This document shows, piece after piece, positions 54,977 to 62,966 of a DNA stretch of 64,000 nucleotides; within the stretch, counting starts at the first letter, position 1, and every line of letters begins with the position of its first letter. The position numbers and the translations under genes were made by a program. Source of the DNA: Thomasclavelia spiroformis (lineage in GTDB: Bacteria > Bacillota_I > Bacilli_A > Erysipelotrichales > Coprobacillaceae); contig JACJKV010000003.1 in NCBI GenBank assembly GCA_016901755.1, positions 1 to 64,000 on the forward strand, read 5' to 3'. The notes beneath the pieces are model-generated. The model worked only from the letters and a program-made list of their open reading frames with translations, did not search any database and was not told the DNA's origin.

Positions 54977-55706
54977 CTATTTTTTCTCCAAACATTTTTC
55001 TGACTTCATTGCTGTAGCTGCCGTCTTCATTATGCGCATATAATGGTGGTTCGATTTTAATTCCTTTTTTTCCTTTATATAGTCCTTCTACCAGTAATAC
55101 ATGTGATTCACGATTCATTTTAGGATAGACAAAACGAATTCTTTTGGGTTCGATATCGTATTTCTGCATGTAATTTAATATGTCGATCATTCTTTCAGGA
55201 CGATGTACAATAGCTAATCTTCCTTTATTGTCAAGAATTCTAGCAGCAGCTTTAATAATTGATTCGAGATCTATTTTTATTTCATGACGAGCTATCGTTA
55301 AATATTCGTTATCATTGAGGTTGCTTCTTTCCCCTACTTTAAAAAATGGCGGGTTGCATACAACAAGCTGGACCTTATCCATCTTTTGGACACATTCGTT
55401 AATATCTCCATGAATAATTTCAATCTGCTGATCTAAATGATTAAGTTCAACGTTCTTTTTTGCTAAAGTCACAGCTTCCTGCTGTATTTCAATACCAATG
55501 ATTTTTTTATCTGTCCTTCGTGATAATAATAATGGAATTGCGGCATTATTAGTACCGAAATCAACAATTGTTTTAACGTCTTTATTAATTGTACAAAAGT
55601 GAGCTAATAAAACAGTATCCAAAGAAAAGTTAAACATATCTTTCCTTTGGATAATTTTTAAATCGTTATAAGCTAACAGATAATTAATGACTTCTTGGTT
55701 TCCCAT
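54969..55706 (-). CDS. trmN6: tRNA1(Val) (adenine37-N6)-methyltransferase (TrmN6/YabB)
   Basis: A 245-residue SAM-dependent methyltransferase. MFNFSLDTVLLAHF, IVDFGTNNAAIPLLLS (SAM motif I, GTN variant), GIEIQQEAVTLAKKN and the catalytic VVCNPPFFKVG (NPPF/Y) are typical of the YabB family. I use ATG 55706 with CAGGT upstream; a longer frame to 55736 lies inside ricT. Position between ricT and rsmI matches B. subtilis. Confidence 0.93.
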   Translation of the reverse strand: MGNQEVINYLLAYNDLKIIQRKDMFNFSLDTVLLAHFCTINKDVKTIVDFGTNNAAIPLLLSRRTDKKIIGIEIQQEAVTLAKKNVELNHLDQQIEIIHGDINECVQKMDKVQLVVCNPPFFKVGERSNLNDNEYLTIARHEIKIDLESIIKAAARILDNKGRLAIVHRPERMIDILNYMQKYDIEPKRIRFVYPKMNRESHVLLVEGLYKGKKGIKIEPPLYAHNEDGSYSNEVRKMFGEKIDE

Positions 55707-56526
55707 GTTTTTTACCTGCAGAATTAGATTTATCAAATTTAATTTCTTTTAAATCAACAAAGATAAAGCCATTATTATATTCGATTTTTACCTGATCGCT
55801 AGTAATATTTAAACCTAAGACTTTGACTTCCTGTCCTTCATATTTCACTTTTGAACCAATTTTAGGGAATCGCATTTTTTCCAATGAATAAATATCATCT
55901 TCATATTTAAGACAGCACATCAGTCGACCACAGGCTCCTGATATTTTATCAATATTAATAGCCAGCATTTGATTTTTAGCCATATTGATTGATACTCCAT
56001 TGAATTCACCAAACATAGTTGAACAGCATAGTGGTAAACCACATGTCCCTATTCCACCAACAACTTTAGCTTTATCTCTAGGACCAATCTGTCGTAACTC
56101 AATACGACATTTAAAAACAGTAGCCAGTTCTTTTAACAATTCCCTGAAATCAACGCGATCATCAGCTGTATACATAAAGATGATTTTCATTTTATCTAAT
56201 GTATATTCACAGCTGGTAAGTTTCATATTCAAATCATGACGAGAAACAATTTCTTTGCAGGTCACGAGTGCTTTTTTAGCATCAGCAAGATTTTTCTTAT
56301 AGTTCTCAACATCTTTTTTTGTTGCTTTTCTCAGTACTGGTTTAAGTTCTGTATCTAAATTAAATTCAGATAAATCTTTTAATTCCTGTGATATTTCTCC
56401 TAATTCAAGACCTCTGGCTGTTTCTATGACAACAAGGTCACCTTTTTGAAGAAACAGATCAGTAGAAAAATAATAAACTTTACCAGCACTTTTAAATTTA
56501 ACGCTTGCCAGTTTTGTTTCTTCCAT
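55684..56526 (-). CDS. ricT: RicT (YaaT), PSP1-domain regulator of RNA maturation
   Basis: A 280-residue PSP1-domain protein. The Cys motifs GTCGLPLCCSTMFGEF and GACGRLMCCLKYE carry ligands for iron-sulfur clusters in the RicA-RicF-RicT complex, which stimulates RNase Y processing and influences sporulation and competence. C-terminal extension is shorter than in some Bacilli. Between holB and trmN6, the standard order. Confidence 0.93.
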   Translation of the reverse strand: MEETKLASVKFKSAGKVYYFSTDLFLQKGDLVVIETARGLELGEISQELKDLSEFNLDTELKPVLRKATKKDVENYKKNLADAKKALVTCKEIVSRHDLNMKLTSCEYTLDKMKIIFMYTADDRVDFRELLKELATVFKCRIELRQIGPRDKAKVVGGIGTCGLPLCCSTMFGEFNGVSINMAKNQMLAINIDKISGACGRLMCCLKYEDDIYSLEKMRFPKIGSKVKYEGQEVKVLGLNITSDQVKIEYNNGFIFVDLKEIKFDKSNSAGKKHGKPRSH

Positions 56527-56538
56527 AATATTACCTCT

Positions 56539-57483
56539 CTATATTCTATACATCATACTATCCATTAATAATGGTATATTCGCATTATAATCTATAGCAT
56601 TCTGCGTTTCTAATACTAATTCTATCTTTTTTATCAGATCATCATTATCATACTCAAATGACTGAAATTTTTCAACCTGATTGATAAAGACTATATCTGT
56701 ACTATGTTTCACGTGAAACATATCTTTAAAAGCTAAGACCAGCATATTTAAAAATATTTTCATATCTGTCTTATTATTATGATTTTTTATTAAATGAAGC
56801 TGTGTGTTGATGATAAGATTTTCTCTGTGCAAAAATAAATCATCAATAAAATTCAAAACTTCTATCTTAATGTCCTCAAAATTATCAATATCCATAGATA
56901 GGATCTGGTCAGGATCATTAAATAAAGATGCCAGAATACTTGCATTTTCTTTATCTATCTCATGTCTAATCAGCTGCTCCATGATATCATCTTTTTGCAT
57001 AGGTTTGATATCCAGAACCTGGCATCTGGAAATAATGGTAGGTAAAACTTTATTAATATTCTGGGTAGTGAAAATAGCATAAATACCATCAATCGGTTCT
57101 TCCAGAATTTTTAATAGAGCATTCATAGCTTCAGCTGTTGCATTTTCTATTTGTCTGATAACATAGATCTTACATTTTCCTTCAATCGCTGATTTATTAA
57201 AAGCAGATTGAATATGTTCAATATGTCCTTTTTTTATTGATTCCTGAGTACCATCTATTTCAATAATATCCGCATAATTGTTTTGCTTTACTTTTTGACA
57301 ATCTATACAGGTTTCGCAGGCTACGATCTGATCGCAGATAAGTGACATTTTAATAAAAGATAATGGTTTATCAACATTTTTACCATTAAGTAAAAAGGCA
57401 TGTGGAATCTGATGATGCAGCAGTTCATTAGTGACGATATGATAAAAAACAGGCTGTTTTTCTTTTAAATAATCTTTTAACAT
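56539..57483 (-). CDS. holB: DNA polymerase III delta-prime subunit
   Basis: A 314-residue clamp-loader subunit. HAFLLNGKN stands in place of a full Walker A, as in delta-prime proteins that do not hydrolyse ATP. The zinc module is CDQIVACETCIDCQKV, followed by the sensor-like KIYVIRQIENATAEAMNALLKILEEP (SRC-type motif ISRCQVLDI later). C-terminal oligomerisation domain. A perfect parS site lies inside the gene (56705-56720). It overlaps tmk by a few bases. Confidence 0.94.
   Translation of the reverse strand: MLKDYLKEKQPVFYHIVTNELLHHQIPHAFLLNGKNVDKPLSFIKMSLICDQIVACETCIDCQKVKQNNYADIIEIDGTQESIKKGHIEHIQSAFNKSAIEGKCKIYVIRQIENATAEAMNALLKILEEPIDGIYAIFTTQNINKVLPTIISRCQVLDIKPMQKDDIMEQLIRHEIDKENASILASLFNDPDQILSMDIDNFEDIKIEVLNFIDDLFLHRENLIINTQLHLIKNHNNKTDMKIFLNMLVLAFKDMFHVKHSTDIVFINQVEKFQSFEYDNDDLIKKIELVLETQNAIDYNANIPLLMDSMMYRI
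56705..56720. promoter_or_regulatory. parS site inside holB
   Basis: TGTTTCACGTGAAACA within the 3' half of holB. Placing it in coding sequence shows it is maintained without disturbing the reading frame (read as part of the MFHVKHST segment). Confidence 0.94.
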
Positions 57484-58100
57484 AAAATCTGATCAATGAT
57501 CTCCATGGCTTGTGTAACTACCTGCTCTAATTCCAGGCTGGCATCAATTTTTACGACACGTTCAGGATATTTATCACAGATCTGCAAATACCCTTCATAT
57601 ACCATTCGATGAAAATCTAAGGAATCATTATCCAAACGATCAGCTTCTCTATCGTTTTGTTTTATTCTTTCTAGTCCCTGCATATAGTCGATATCAAAGA
57701 AGATTGTTTTATCGGGCATGATATCTTCAATAGCAAAAAGGTTCATGGCATATACTTTATCTATTCCCAGCTGTCTGCCAACTCCCTGATAGGCTAATGA
57801 ACTGTCAACAAAACGATCACAGATGACAATGTATCCTTCTTTTAAAGCCGGTAATACTTTTTCTATGAGATGCTGTCTTCTGGCTGCTGCATAGAGCAGT
57901 GCTTCAGTTTTTGCATCCATTGCAGTATTTTTTTTATCTAAGATAATCTGTCTGATCTGCTCAGCAATATCTACCCCACCAGGTTCTCTGGTCAGCATAA
58001 CTTTATATCCTCTTTGTTGCAAAAGAGAAACTATTTTTAAAGAAACAGTTGTTTTACCACTGCCATCTGGTCCTTCTAATGTTATAAATTTACCTTTCAT
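57477..58100 (-). CDS. tmk: Thymidylate kinase
   Basis: A 207-residue dTMP kinase. P-loop LEGPDGSGKTTVSLKI, the DRFVDSSLAYQGVGR dTMP-binding/LID-adjacent motif, and REPGGVDIAEQIR (DR(E/Q)PGG). It makes dTDP for DNA synthesis. ATG 58100 follows GAGGAGTGATTTG; an in-frame TTG precedes it. First gene of the tmk-holB-ricT-trmN6-rsmI operon. Confidence 0.96.
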   Translation of the reverse strand: MKGKFITLEGPDGSGKTTVSLKIVSLLQQRGYKVMLTREPGGVDIAEQIRQIILDKKNTAMDAKTEALLYAAARRQHLIEKVLPALKEGYIVICDRFVDSSLAYQGVGRQLGIDKVYAMNLFAIEDIMPDKTIFFDIDYMQGLERIKQNDREADRLDNDSLDFHRMVYEGYLQICDKYPERVVKIDASLELEQVVTQAMEIIDQILC

Positions 58101-58181
58101 CAAATCACTCCTCTAGTTTCATATTATAGCGAATTTTACCACGATTATAAAGCACATTACGAATTAATTGTATTGACAGAT

Positions 58182-58205
58182 AAAAGAAAAAGGTCTTACG
58201 ACCTT
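58182..58205 (-). terminator. Terminator of the MarR-ABC exporter operon
   Basis: AAGGTC-GTAA-GACCTT followed by TTTCTTTTATC on the minus strand; overlaps the stop of the second ABC gene. Confidence 0.82.
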
Positions 58206-60063
58206 AATCCATTTCGATTGCTCCAGTATATAACTGGTAGTATTTTCCTTTTTGTTTCATTAATGTCTCATGGTTACCTCTTTCAATGATATGACCATGT
58301 TCCAGAACCATGATACAGTCACTGTTTTTAATTGTTGATAATCTATGAGCAATAACTAACGTTGTTCTGCCTTCCATCAGTCCATCCATACCTTTTTGAA
58401 CTAATGTTTCTGTTCTGGTATCGATTGATGAAGTTGCTTCATCTAAGATCAATGCTGGTGGATTAGCAACTGCAGCACGCGCAATAGCAATCAGCTGACG
58501 TTGTCCTTGAGAAAGGTTAGCTCCATCACCTGTTAACATTGTATTATAGCCATCAGGTAAATGCTTGATGAAAGCATCGGCATTAGCCAATTTAGCAGCA
58601 TCAATACATTCTTCGTCACTGGCATCTAAACGACCATAACGGATGTTATCCATAACTGTTCCCGTAAATAAGTGTGTATCCTGTAATACGACACCTAAAG
58701 AACGACGTAAATCAGCTTTTTTAATTAACTTGATATCAATACCATCATAAGTGATCGTACCTCTTTGAATATCATAGAAACGATTGATCAGATTGGTAAT
58801 TGTTGTTTTACCAGCACCGGTCGCACCAACAAAGGCAATCTTTTCTCCGGGGTTAGCGAAAACTGAAATATCATGTAAGACCATATGATCATCAAAATAA
58901 CCAAAGTCTACATTTTCCAGCTTAATATCACCCTTCATTTCCACTAATTCAATATCACCATTAGTACGTGGATGACGCCAAGCCCAATGACCAGTACGTT
59001 TATTAGTTTCTACCATTTGACCATTTTCATCATAGTCTACACGACATAATGTAACGATACCCTGATCAATTTCACTTTCCTGATCAAGTAAATCAAAAAT
59101 ACGTTTAGCCCCAGCCTGAGCCATAGCAATTGAATTGATCTGCATAGAAACCTGACCGATTGGCTGATTGAAACTTTTATTTAAGGTCATAAAAGCAACC
59201 AGGGTACCAAGTGTAAATGACTGATCAAAACCACTTAAAGCTAAGATAGCACCAACAACAGCACATAAGATATAAGAAATATTTCCAGTCTGAATAGTTA
59301 CTGGCATTAAAACATTAGCAAATTTATGTGCTTTATATGAGCTTTCACGTAATTCTTCATTGATTGCTCTGAATCCTTCAATAGCTTTTTCTTCATGATT
59401 GAAGACTTTAACAACCTTCTGTCCTGAAATCATTTCTTCGATATAACCATTAACTTTACCTAATGTTTCCTGCTGTCTGATAAAGTATTTGGCAGAAAGT
59501 CTACCTACTGAACGAGAAATAAACAGAATGACGCAAACCATGACAACACTGACAGCTGTCAAAGTTTTATTTAAAATAAGCATTGAAATAAAAACAGTAA
59601 TAATCGTAATTGTACTTGATGTAAATTGAGGAATAGACTGACTGATCAGCTGTCTCAATGTATCAATATCGTTTGTATAAACAGACATGATATCACCATG
59701 TGTTGTTCTGTCAAAATAACGAATTGGCAATGATTCCATATGTTCAAACATTTCCACACGTAAATTGCGTAAGAAACCTTGAGTTACTGAAACCATGATA
59801 CGGTTATAAGTATAAGCAAAGATGATACCTGCTAAAAAGAAACAGGCCATTACTGATAATGCTGAAAATAATCCGGAAAAATCAGGCGAAGCCTGTCCCA
59901 TTAAAGGTAAAATGTAATCATCGATCAGTCTTTGCTGGAACATAGTTCCCTGAACGGTACAGACAGTCTGACCGACAATACAGAAAAATACGATCGTAAT
60001 AGCAATTCCATAACGCTTAAAAACCTTTTTCAAAAGGCGAAGCATGACATGTTGTTCTTTCAT
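58204..60063 (-). CDS. ABC exporter half-transporter with intact ATPase site (LmrD/YheH-like)
   Basis: A 619-residue transporter with six N-terminal membrane helices and a C-terminal ATPase. Walker A GATGAGKTT, signature LSQGQRQLIAIARA and Walker B ALILDEATSSID keep the catalytic Glu. A 50-residue insertion between membrane and nucleotide domains (DYDENGQMVETNKRTGHWAW) is typical of LmrD/BmrD-type subunits. It pairs with the preceding half-transporter as a heterodimer that probably exports drugs or peptides. Overlap of TAATG with the first gene shows coupling. Confidence 0.93.
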   Translation of the reverse strand: MKEQHVMLRLLKKVFKRYGIAITIVFFCIVGQTVCTVQGTMFQQRLIDDYILPLMGQASPDFSGLFSALSVMACFFLAGIIFAYTYNRIMVSVTQGFLRNLRVEMFEHMESLPIRYFDRTTHGDIMSVYTNDIDTLRQLISQSIPQFTSSTITIITVFISMLILNKTLTAVSVVMVCVILFISRSVGRLSAKYFIRQQETLGKVNGYIEEMISGQKVVKVFNHEEKAIEGFRAINEELRESSYKAHKFANVLMPVTIQTGNISYILCAVVGAILALSGFDQSFTLGTLVAFMTLNKSFNQPIGQVSMQINSIAMAQAGAKRIFDLLDQESEIDQGIVTLCRVDYDENGQMVETNKRTGHWAWRHPRTNGDIELVEMKGDIKLENVDFGYFDDHMVLHDISVFANPGEKIAFVGATGAGKTTITNLINRFYDIQRGTITYDGIDIKLIKKADLRRSLGVVLQDTHLFTGTVMDNIRYGRLDASDEECIDAAKLANADAFIKHLPDGYNTMLTGDGANLSQGQRQLIAIARAAVANPPALILDEATSSIDTRTETLVQKGMDGLMEGRTTLVIAHRLSTIKNSDCIMVLEHGHIIERGNHETLMKQKGKYYQLYTGAIEMD

Positions 60064-61796
60064 TAAGCTTCCTCCTTTCCTTTTGTCTGTGTTTCATAAA
60101 TCGTACGATAAATTTCACTGGTTTTTAATAAGTTTTCATGACAGTCGAAATCATCAATAACACCATCATTTAAAACAATAATACGATCTGCGTTTTGTAC
60201 GCTGGAAACACGTTGTGAAATAATAATTTTTGTTGTATCAGGAATACGTTCTTCAAATGAACGCTGGATACTGGCATCTGTTGCCGTATCAACCGCACTT
60301 GTTGAGTCATCCAAAATAAGAATTTTTGGTTTTTTCAGCAAGGCTCTGGCAATACATAAACGCTGTTTCTGTCCCCCAGAAACGTTAGTACCACCCTGTT
60401 CAATATAAGTATCATATTTATCTGGGAAATCCTGAATAAAGTCATCAGCACAGGCTAAACGACATGCTTCCTGACATTCTTCTAAAGTCGCATTTTCATT
60501 TCCCCATCTTAAGTTCTGTAAAATTGTTCCACTGAATAAAACGTTATTCTGTAAAACAACTGCAACTTCATTTCTTAACACTTCAAGGTCATAGTTTCTG
60601 ACATCTACGCCACCAACAATAACAGTTCCACGATCAACATCATATAAACGGCTGATCAGACTGACAAGAGTACTTTTGGCACTACCAGTTCCCCCAATAA
60701 TACCAATTGTTTCTCCAGAGTGAATATGTATGTCGATATCACGTAAAACTGGTTCTCCAGTTCCATGTTTGTAAGAGAAAGTTACATGATCAAATGTTAC
60801 TGATCCACTCTTAACAGTTTTTAAAGCATTTTCTGGTGAAACCAGATCTGATTTTTCATTTAAAACTTCAGCAATACGACGTCCTGAAGCAAATGACATT
60901 GTAATCATGACAAAAGCCATTGATAACATCATCAAAGACATCAGAATATTCATGATATAACTGAATAAAGTTGTTAATTCTCCGGTTGTTAGATTCCCAC
61001 CAACGATTGATTTAGCACCTAACCATGATAACAGCAAGATACATCCATAAACAGCTGTCATCATTGCAGGATGGTTCAAAGCTAAAACTGATTCAGCTTT
61101 GACAAACAGACGATAAATATTCTGCGCAGCTTTTTTGAATTTTTCATCTTCATAAATTTCTCTGACGAAAGATTTAACTACACGAATAGCAACTACGTTT
61201 TCTTGGACACTTTCATTTAAATCATCATATTTAGGAAATACCTGATTAAAGTAACGGGTAGCTGTTATCATGATAAATCCTAAAATGATAACCAGAAAGC
61301 CAATGGCACCAACAAAGATCATACTTAATTCCTGGTTGATCATAAATGCCATCGTCAAGGCACAAACCAGATTCATTGGGGCACGAATACACATACGAAT
61401 GATCATCTGATATGCCATTTGAACATTGGTAACGTCTGTGGTTAGACGTGTAACCAGTCCGGCAGTACTGTATTTATCGATATTTGAAAATGAGAAAGAC
61501 TGAATATTAGTATACATTCCATCTCTTAAGTTAGCAGCAAACACAGTTGAAGCTTTAGCTGCATATTTACCAGCTAAAAAACCAGTTGTTAAAGTTCCTA
61601 AGGCAATAATAAACATAATAAATCCATATTTATATACTGCATTAATATCTCCGGCTTCGATTCCTAAGTCAATGATCCTTGCCATTAATAAAGGAATCAT
61701 AATTTCTAAAATAACTTCCACAATAACAAACAATATTGTCAGCCAAGAATCTTTTTTATACTGTTTGATTTGTTTCATTAATGTTTTGATGACCAT
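60063..61796 (-). CDS. ABC exporter half-transporter with degenerate ATPase site (LmrC/YheI-like)
   Basis: A 577-residue partner subunit. Walker A GGTGSAKSTL and signature VSGGQKQRLCIARA are present, but the catalytic position in Walker B is ILILDDSTSAVD, with Asp in place of Glu. This pattern marks the non-catalytic half of heterodimeric exporters of the BmrCD/LmrCD kind. First ABC gene after the MarR regulator, spaced 15 bp; ribosome site AAAGGAG. Confidence 0.93.
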   Translation of the reverse strand: MVIKTLMKQIKQYKKDSWLTILFVIVEVILEIMIPLLMARIIDLGIEAGDINAVYKYGFIMFIIALGTLTTGFLAGKYAAKASTVFAANLRDGMYTNIQSFSFSNIDKYSTAGLVTRLTTDVTNVQMAYQMIIRMCIRAPMNLVCALTMAFMINQELSMIFVGAIGFLVIILGFIMITATRYFNQVFPKYDDLNESVQENVVAIRVVKSFVREIYEDEKFKKAAQNIYRLFVKAESVLALNHPAMMTAVYGCILLLSWLGAKSIVGGNLTTGELTTLFSYIMNILMSLMMLSMAFVMITMSFASGRRIAEVLNEKSDLVSPENALKTVKSGSVTFDHVTFSYKHGTGEPVLRDIDIHIHSGETIGIIGGTGSAKSTLVSLISRLYDVDRGTVIVGGVDVRNYDLEVLRNEVAVVLQNNVLFSGTILQNLRWGNENATLEECQEACRLACADDFIQDFPDKYDTYIEQGGTNVSGGQKQRLCIARALLKKPKILILDDSTSAVDTATDASIQRSFEERIPDTTKIIISQRVSSVQNADRIIVLNDGVIDDFDCHENLLKTSEIYRTIYETQTKGKEEA

Positions 61797-61811
61797 TTAA
61801 CCACTCCTTTT

Positions 61812-62279
61812 CTACTTTTTGTTACCCTTTTCTTTTTCTACATGATTAACCAGATTAGCGATCATTTTATCCGCTATTTTCATAAAATCATTAATTTCCT
61901 GAGACGTCAGACCCTTTGTCAGCAATTCATGCTGTTCAATAATAGCCTGATCGATCCACTCCAGAATGTCCAGACTCTGATCGGTCAAAACGATCTTTTT
62001 TAAACGTCCATCATAATCGACGGGAACTCTTTCAATCAGATTTCTTTTACTCATCAGTGTTAACATTTCTGAGGCAGTCGAACGATTAATAGAAAATTCT
62101 TCTTCGATATCTTTTTGAAAAGTATCTTTACCATCATGTTTACGCAATTGAACAAAACCAATGATCCATGTCTGCATCATCGTTGCACGATTATGATGAG
62201 GCCCAAAATGCTTATCAATATTTTTTTTCATTAAATTACTTAATGTTTTAAGACGATATCCTAAGGGATCTCTGAACAA
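61812..62279 (-). CDS. MarR-family regulator of the ABC exporter
   Basis: A 155-residue winged-helix regulator starting at TTG 62279 (MFRDPLGYRLKTLSNLMKKN), which has an ideal GGAGGTGATAG upstream. A longer frame to 62345 would cross the operator and ribosome site. Recognition region FQKDIEEEFSINRSTASEMLTLMSKRNLIERV and wing DYDGRLKKIVLTDQ. It is the first gene of the operon MarR-ABC-ABC, so it most likely represses the exporter until a drug or metabolite is bound. Confidence 0.9.
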   Translation of the reverse strand: MFRDPLGYRLKTLSNLMKKNIDKHFGPHHNRATMMQTWIIGFVQLRKHDGKDTFQKDIEEEFSINRSTASEMLTLMSKRNLIERVPVDYDGRLKKIVLTDQSLDILEWIDQAIIEQHELLTKGLTSQEINDFMKIADKMIANLVNHVEKEKGNKK

Positions 62280-62291
62280 TCTATCACCTCC

Positions 62292-62311
62292 ATAGTTCGG
62301 GTACGAACTAT
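62292..62311 (-). promoter_or_regulatory. Operator dyad of the MarR-ABC operon
   Basis: ATAGTTCG-GGTA-CGAACTAT, a perfect 8-bp inverted repeat with a 4-bp centre, 13 bp upstream of the TTG start and just downstream of an AT-rich stretch (TATATTTTAATATA) that can serve as -10. This is the expected autoregulatory site of the MarR protein. Confidence 0.78.
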
Positions 62312-62343
62312 ATTTTAATATACATTTATTTAATTGTAAAGAC

Positions 62344-62365
62344 AAAAAAACCTCATATGAGGTTT
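62344..62365 (-). terminator. Terminator of recR
   Basis: AAACCTC-ATAT-GAGGTTT followed by TTTTGTC on the minus strand; it overlaps the recR stop and separates it from the MarR promoter. Confidence 0.85.
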
Positions 62366-62957
62366 ACATTTTTTTTCGTCCTTCCAGCGATTTAAGCAAG
62401 GTCAGTTCATCAGCATAATCAATAACACTGCCCATTGGCAATCCATTAGCAATTCTACTGACTTCTACATTATTTTTAGCTAACAGCTTAGCTAAAAATA
62501 ATGCTGTAGTTTCCCCTTCTCGCGTTGGATTAGTCGCGATAATAATTTCTTTAACATGATCATCAATTCGTTCAAATAAAGAAGATACATTCAGATCCTC
62601 CAGAGTTTTTCCATCAATCATAGAAATAGTACCATGTAATACATGATAGAGACCATGATATTCTCTGATTTTTTCCATCGCAAATACATCTTTAGGATAT
62701 TCGACAATACAGATCGTCGAACGGTCACGATCGGGATCACTGCAAATATCACAGATTTCACCTTCACATATATGACCACACTTTTTACAGTAATGAATCC
62801 TATCCTGAAAAGTATGTAATACTTCCGCAAATTCCTGAACATATTGACGATCCATATCTAATAAATGATAAGCTAATCGTTCTGCTGATTTACTGCCAAT
62901 ACCAGGCAATCTTTTTAAACATTCGATCAGATCTGTAAAAGGTTGTGGATATCTCAT
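62364..62957 (-). CDS. recR: Recombination protein RecR
   Basis: A 197-residue ring-forming repair protein acting with RecO/RecF to load RecA. The N-terminal helix-hairpin-helix (LPGIGSKSAERLAYHLL), the C4 zinc finger (CKKCGHICEGEICDIC), the TOPRIM domain (TICIVEYPKDVFAMEK) and the C-terminal Walker-B-like GLPMGSVIDYADELTL are all present. It follows dnaX by 9 bp; the small DNA-binding gene yaaK/ebfC, usually between them, is missing here. Confidence 0.96.
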   Translation of the reverse strand: MRYPQPFTDLIECLKRLPGIGSKSAERLAYHLLDMDRQYVQEFAEVLHTFQDRIHYCKKCGHICEGEICDICSDPDRDRSTICIVEYPKDVFAMEKIREYHGLYHVLHGTISMIDGKTLEDLNVSSLFERIDDHVKEIIIATNPTREGETTALFLAKLLAKNNVEVSRIANGLPMGSVIDYADELTLLKSLEGRKKM

Positions 62958-62966
62958 AAGCTCCTC

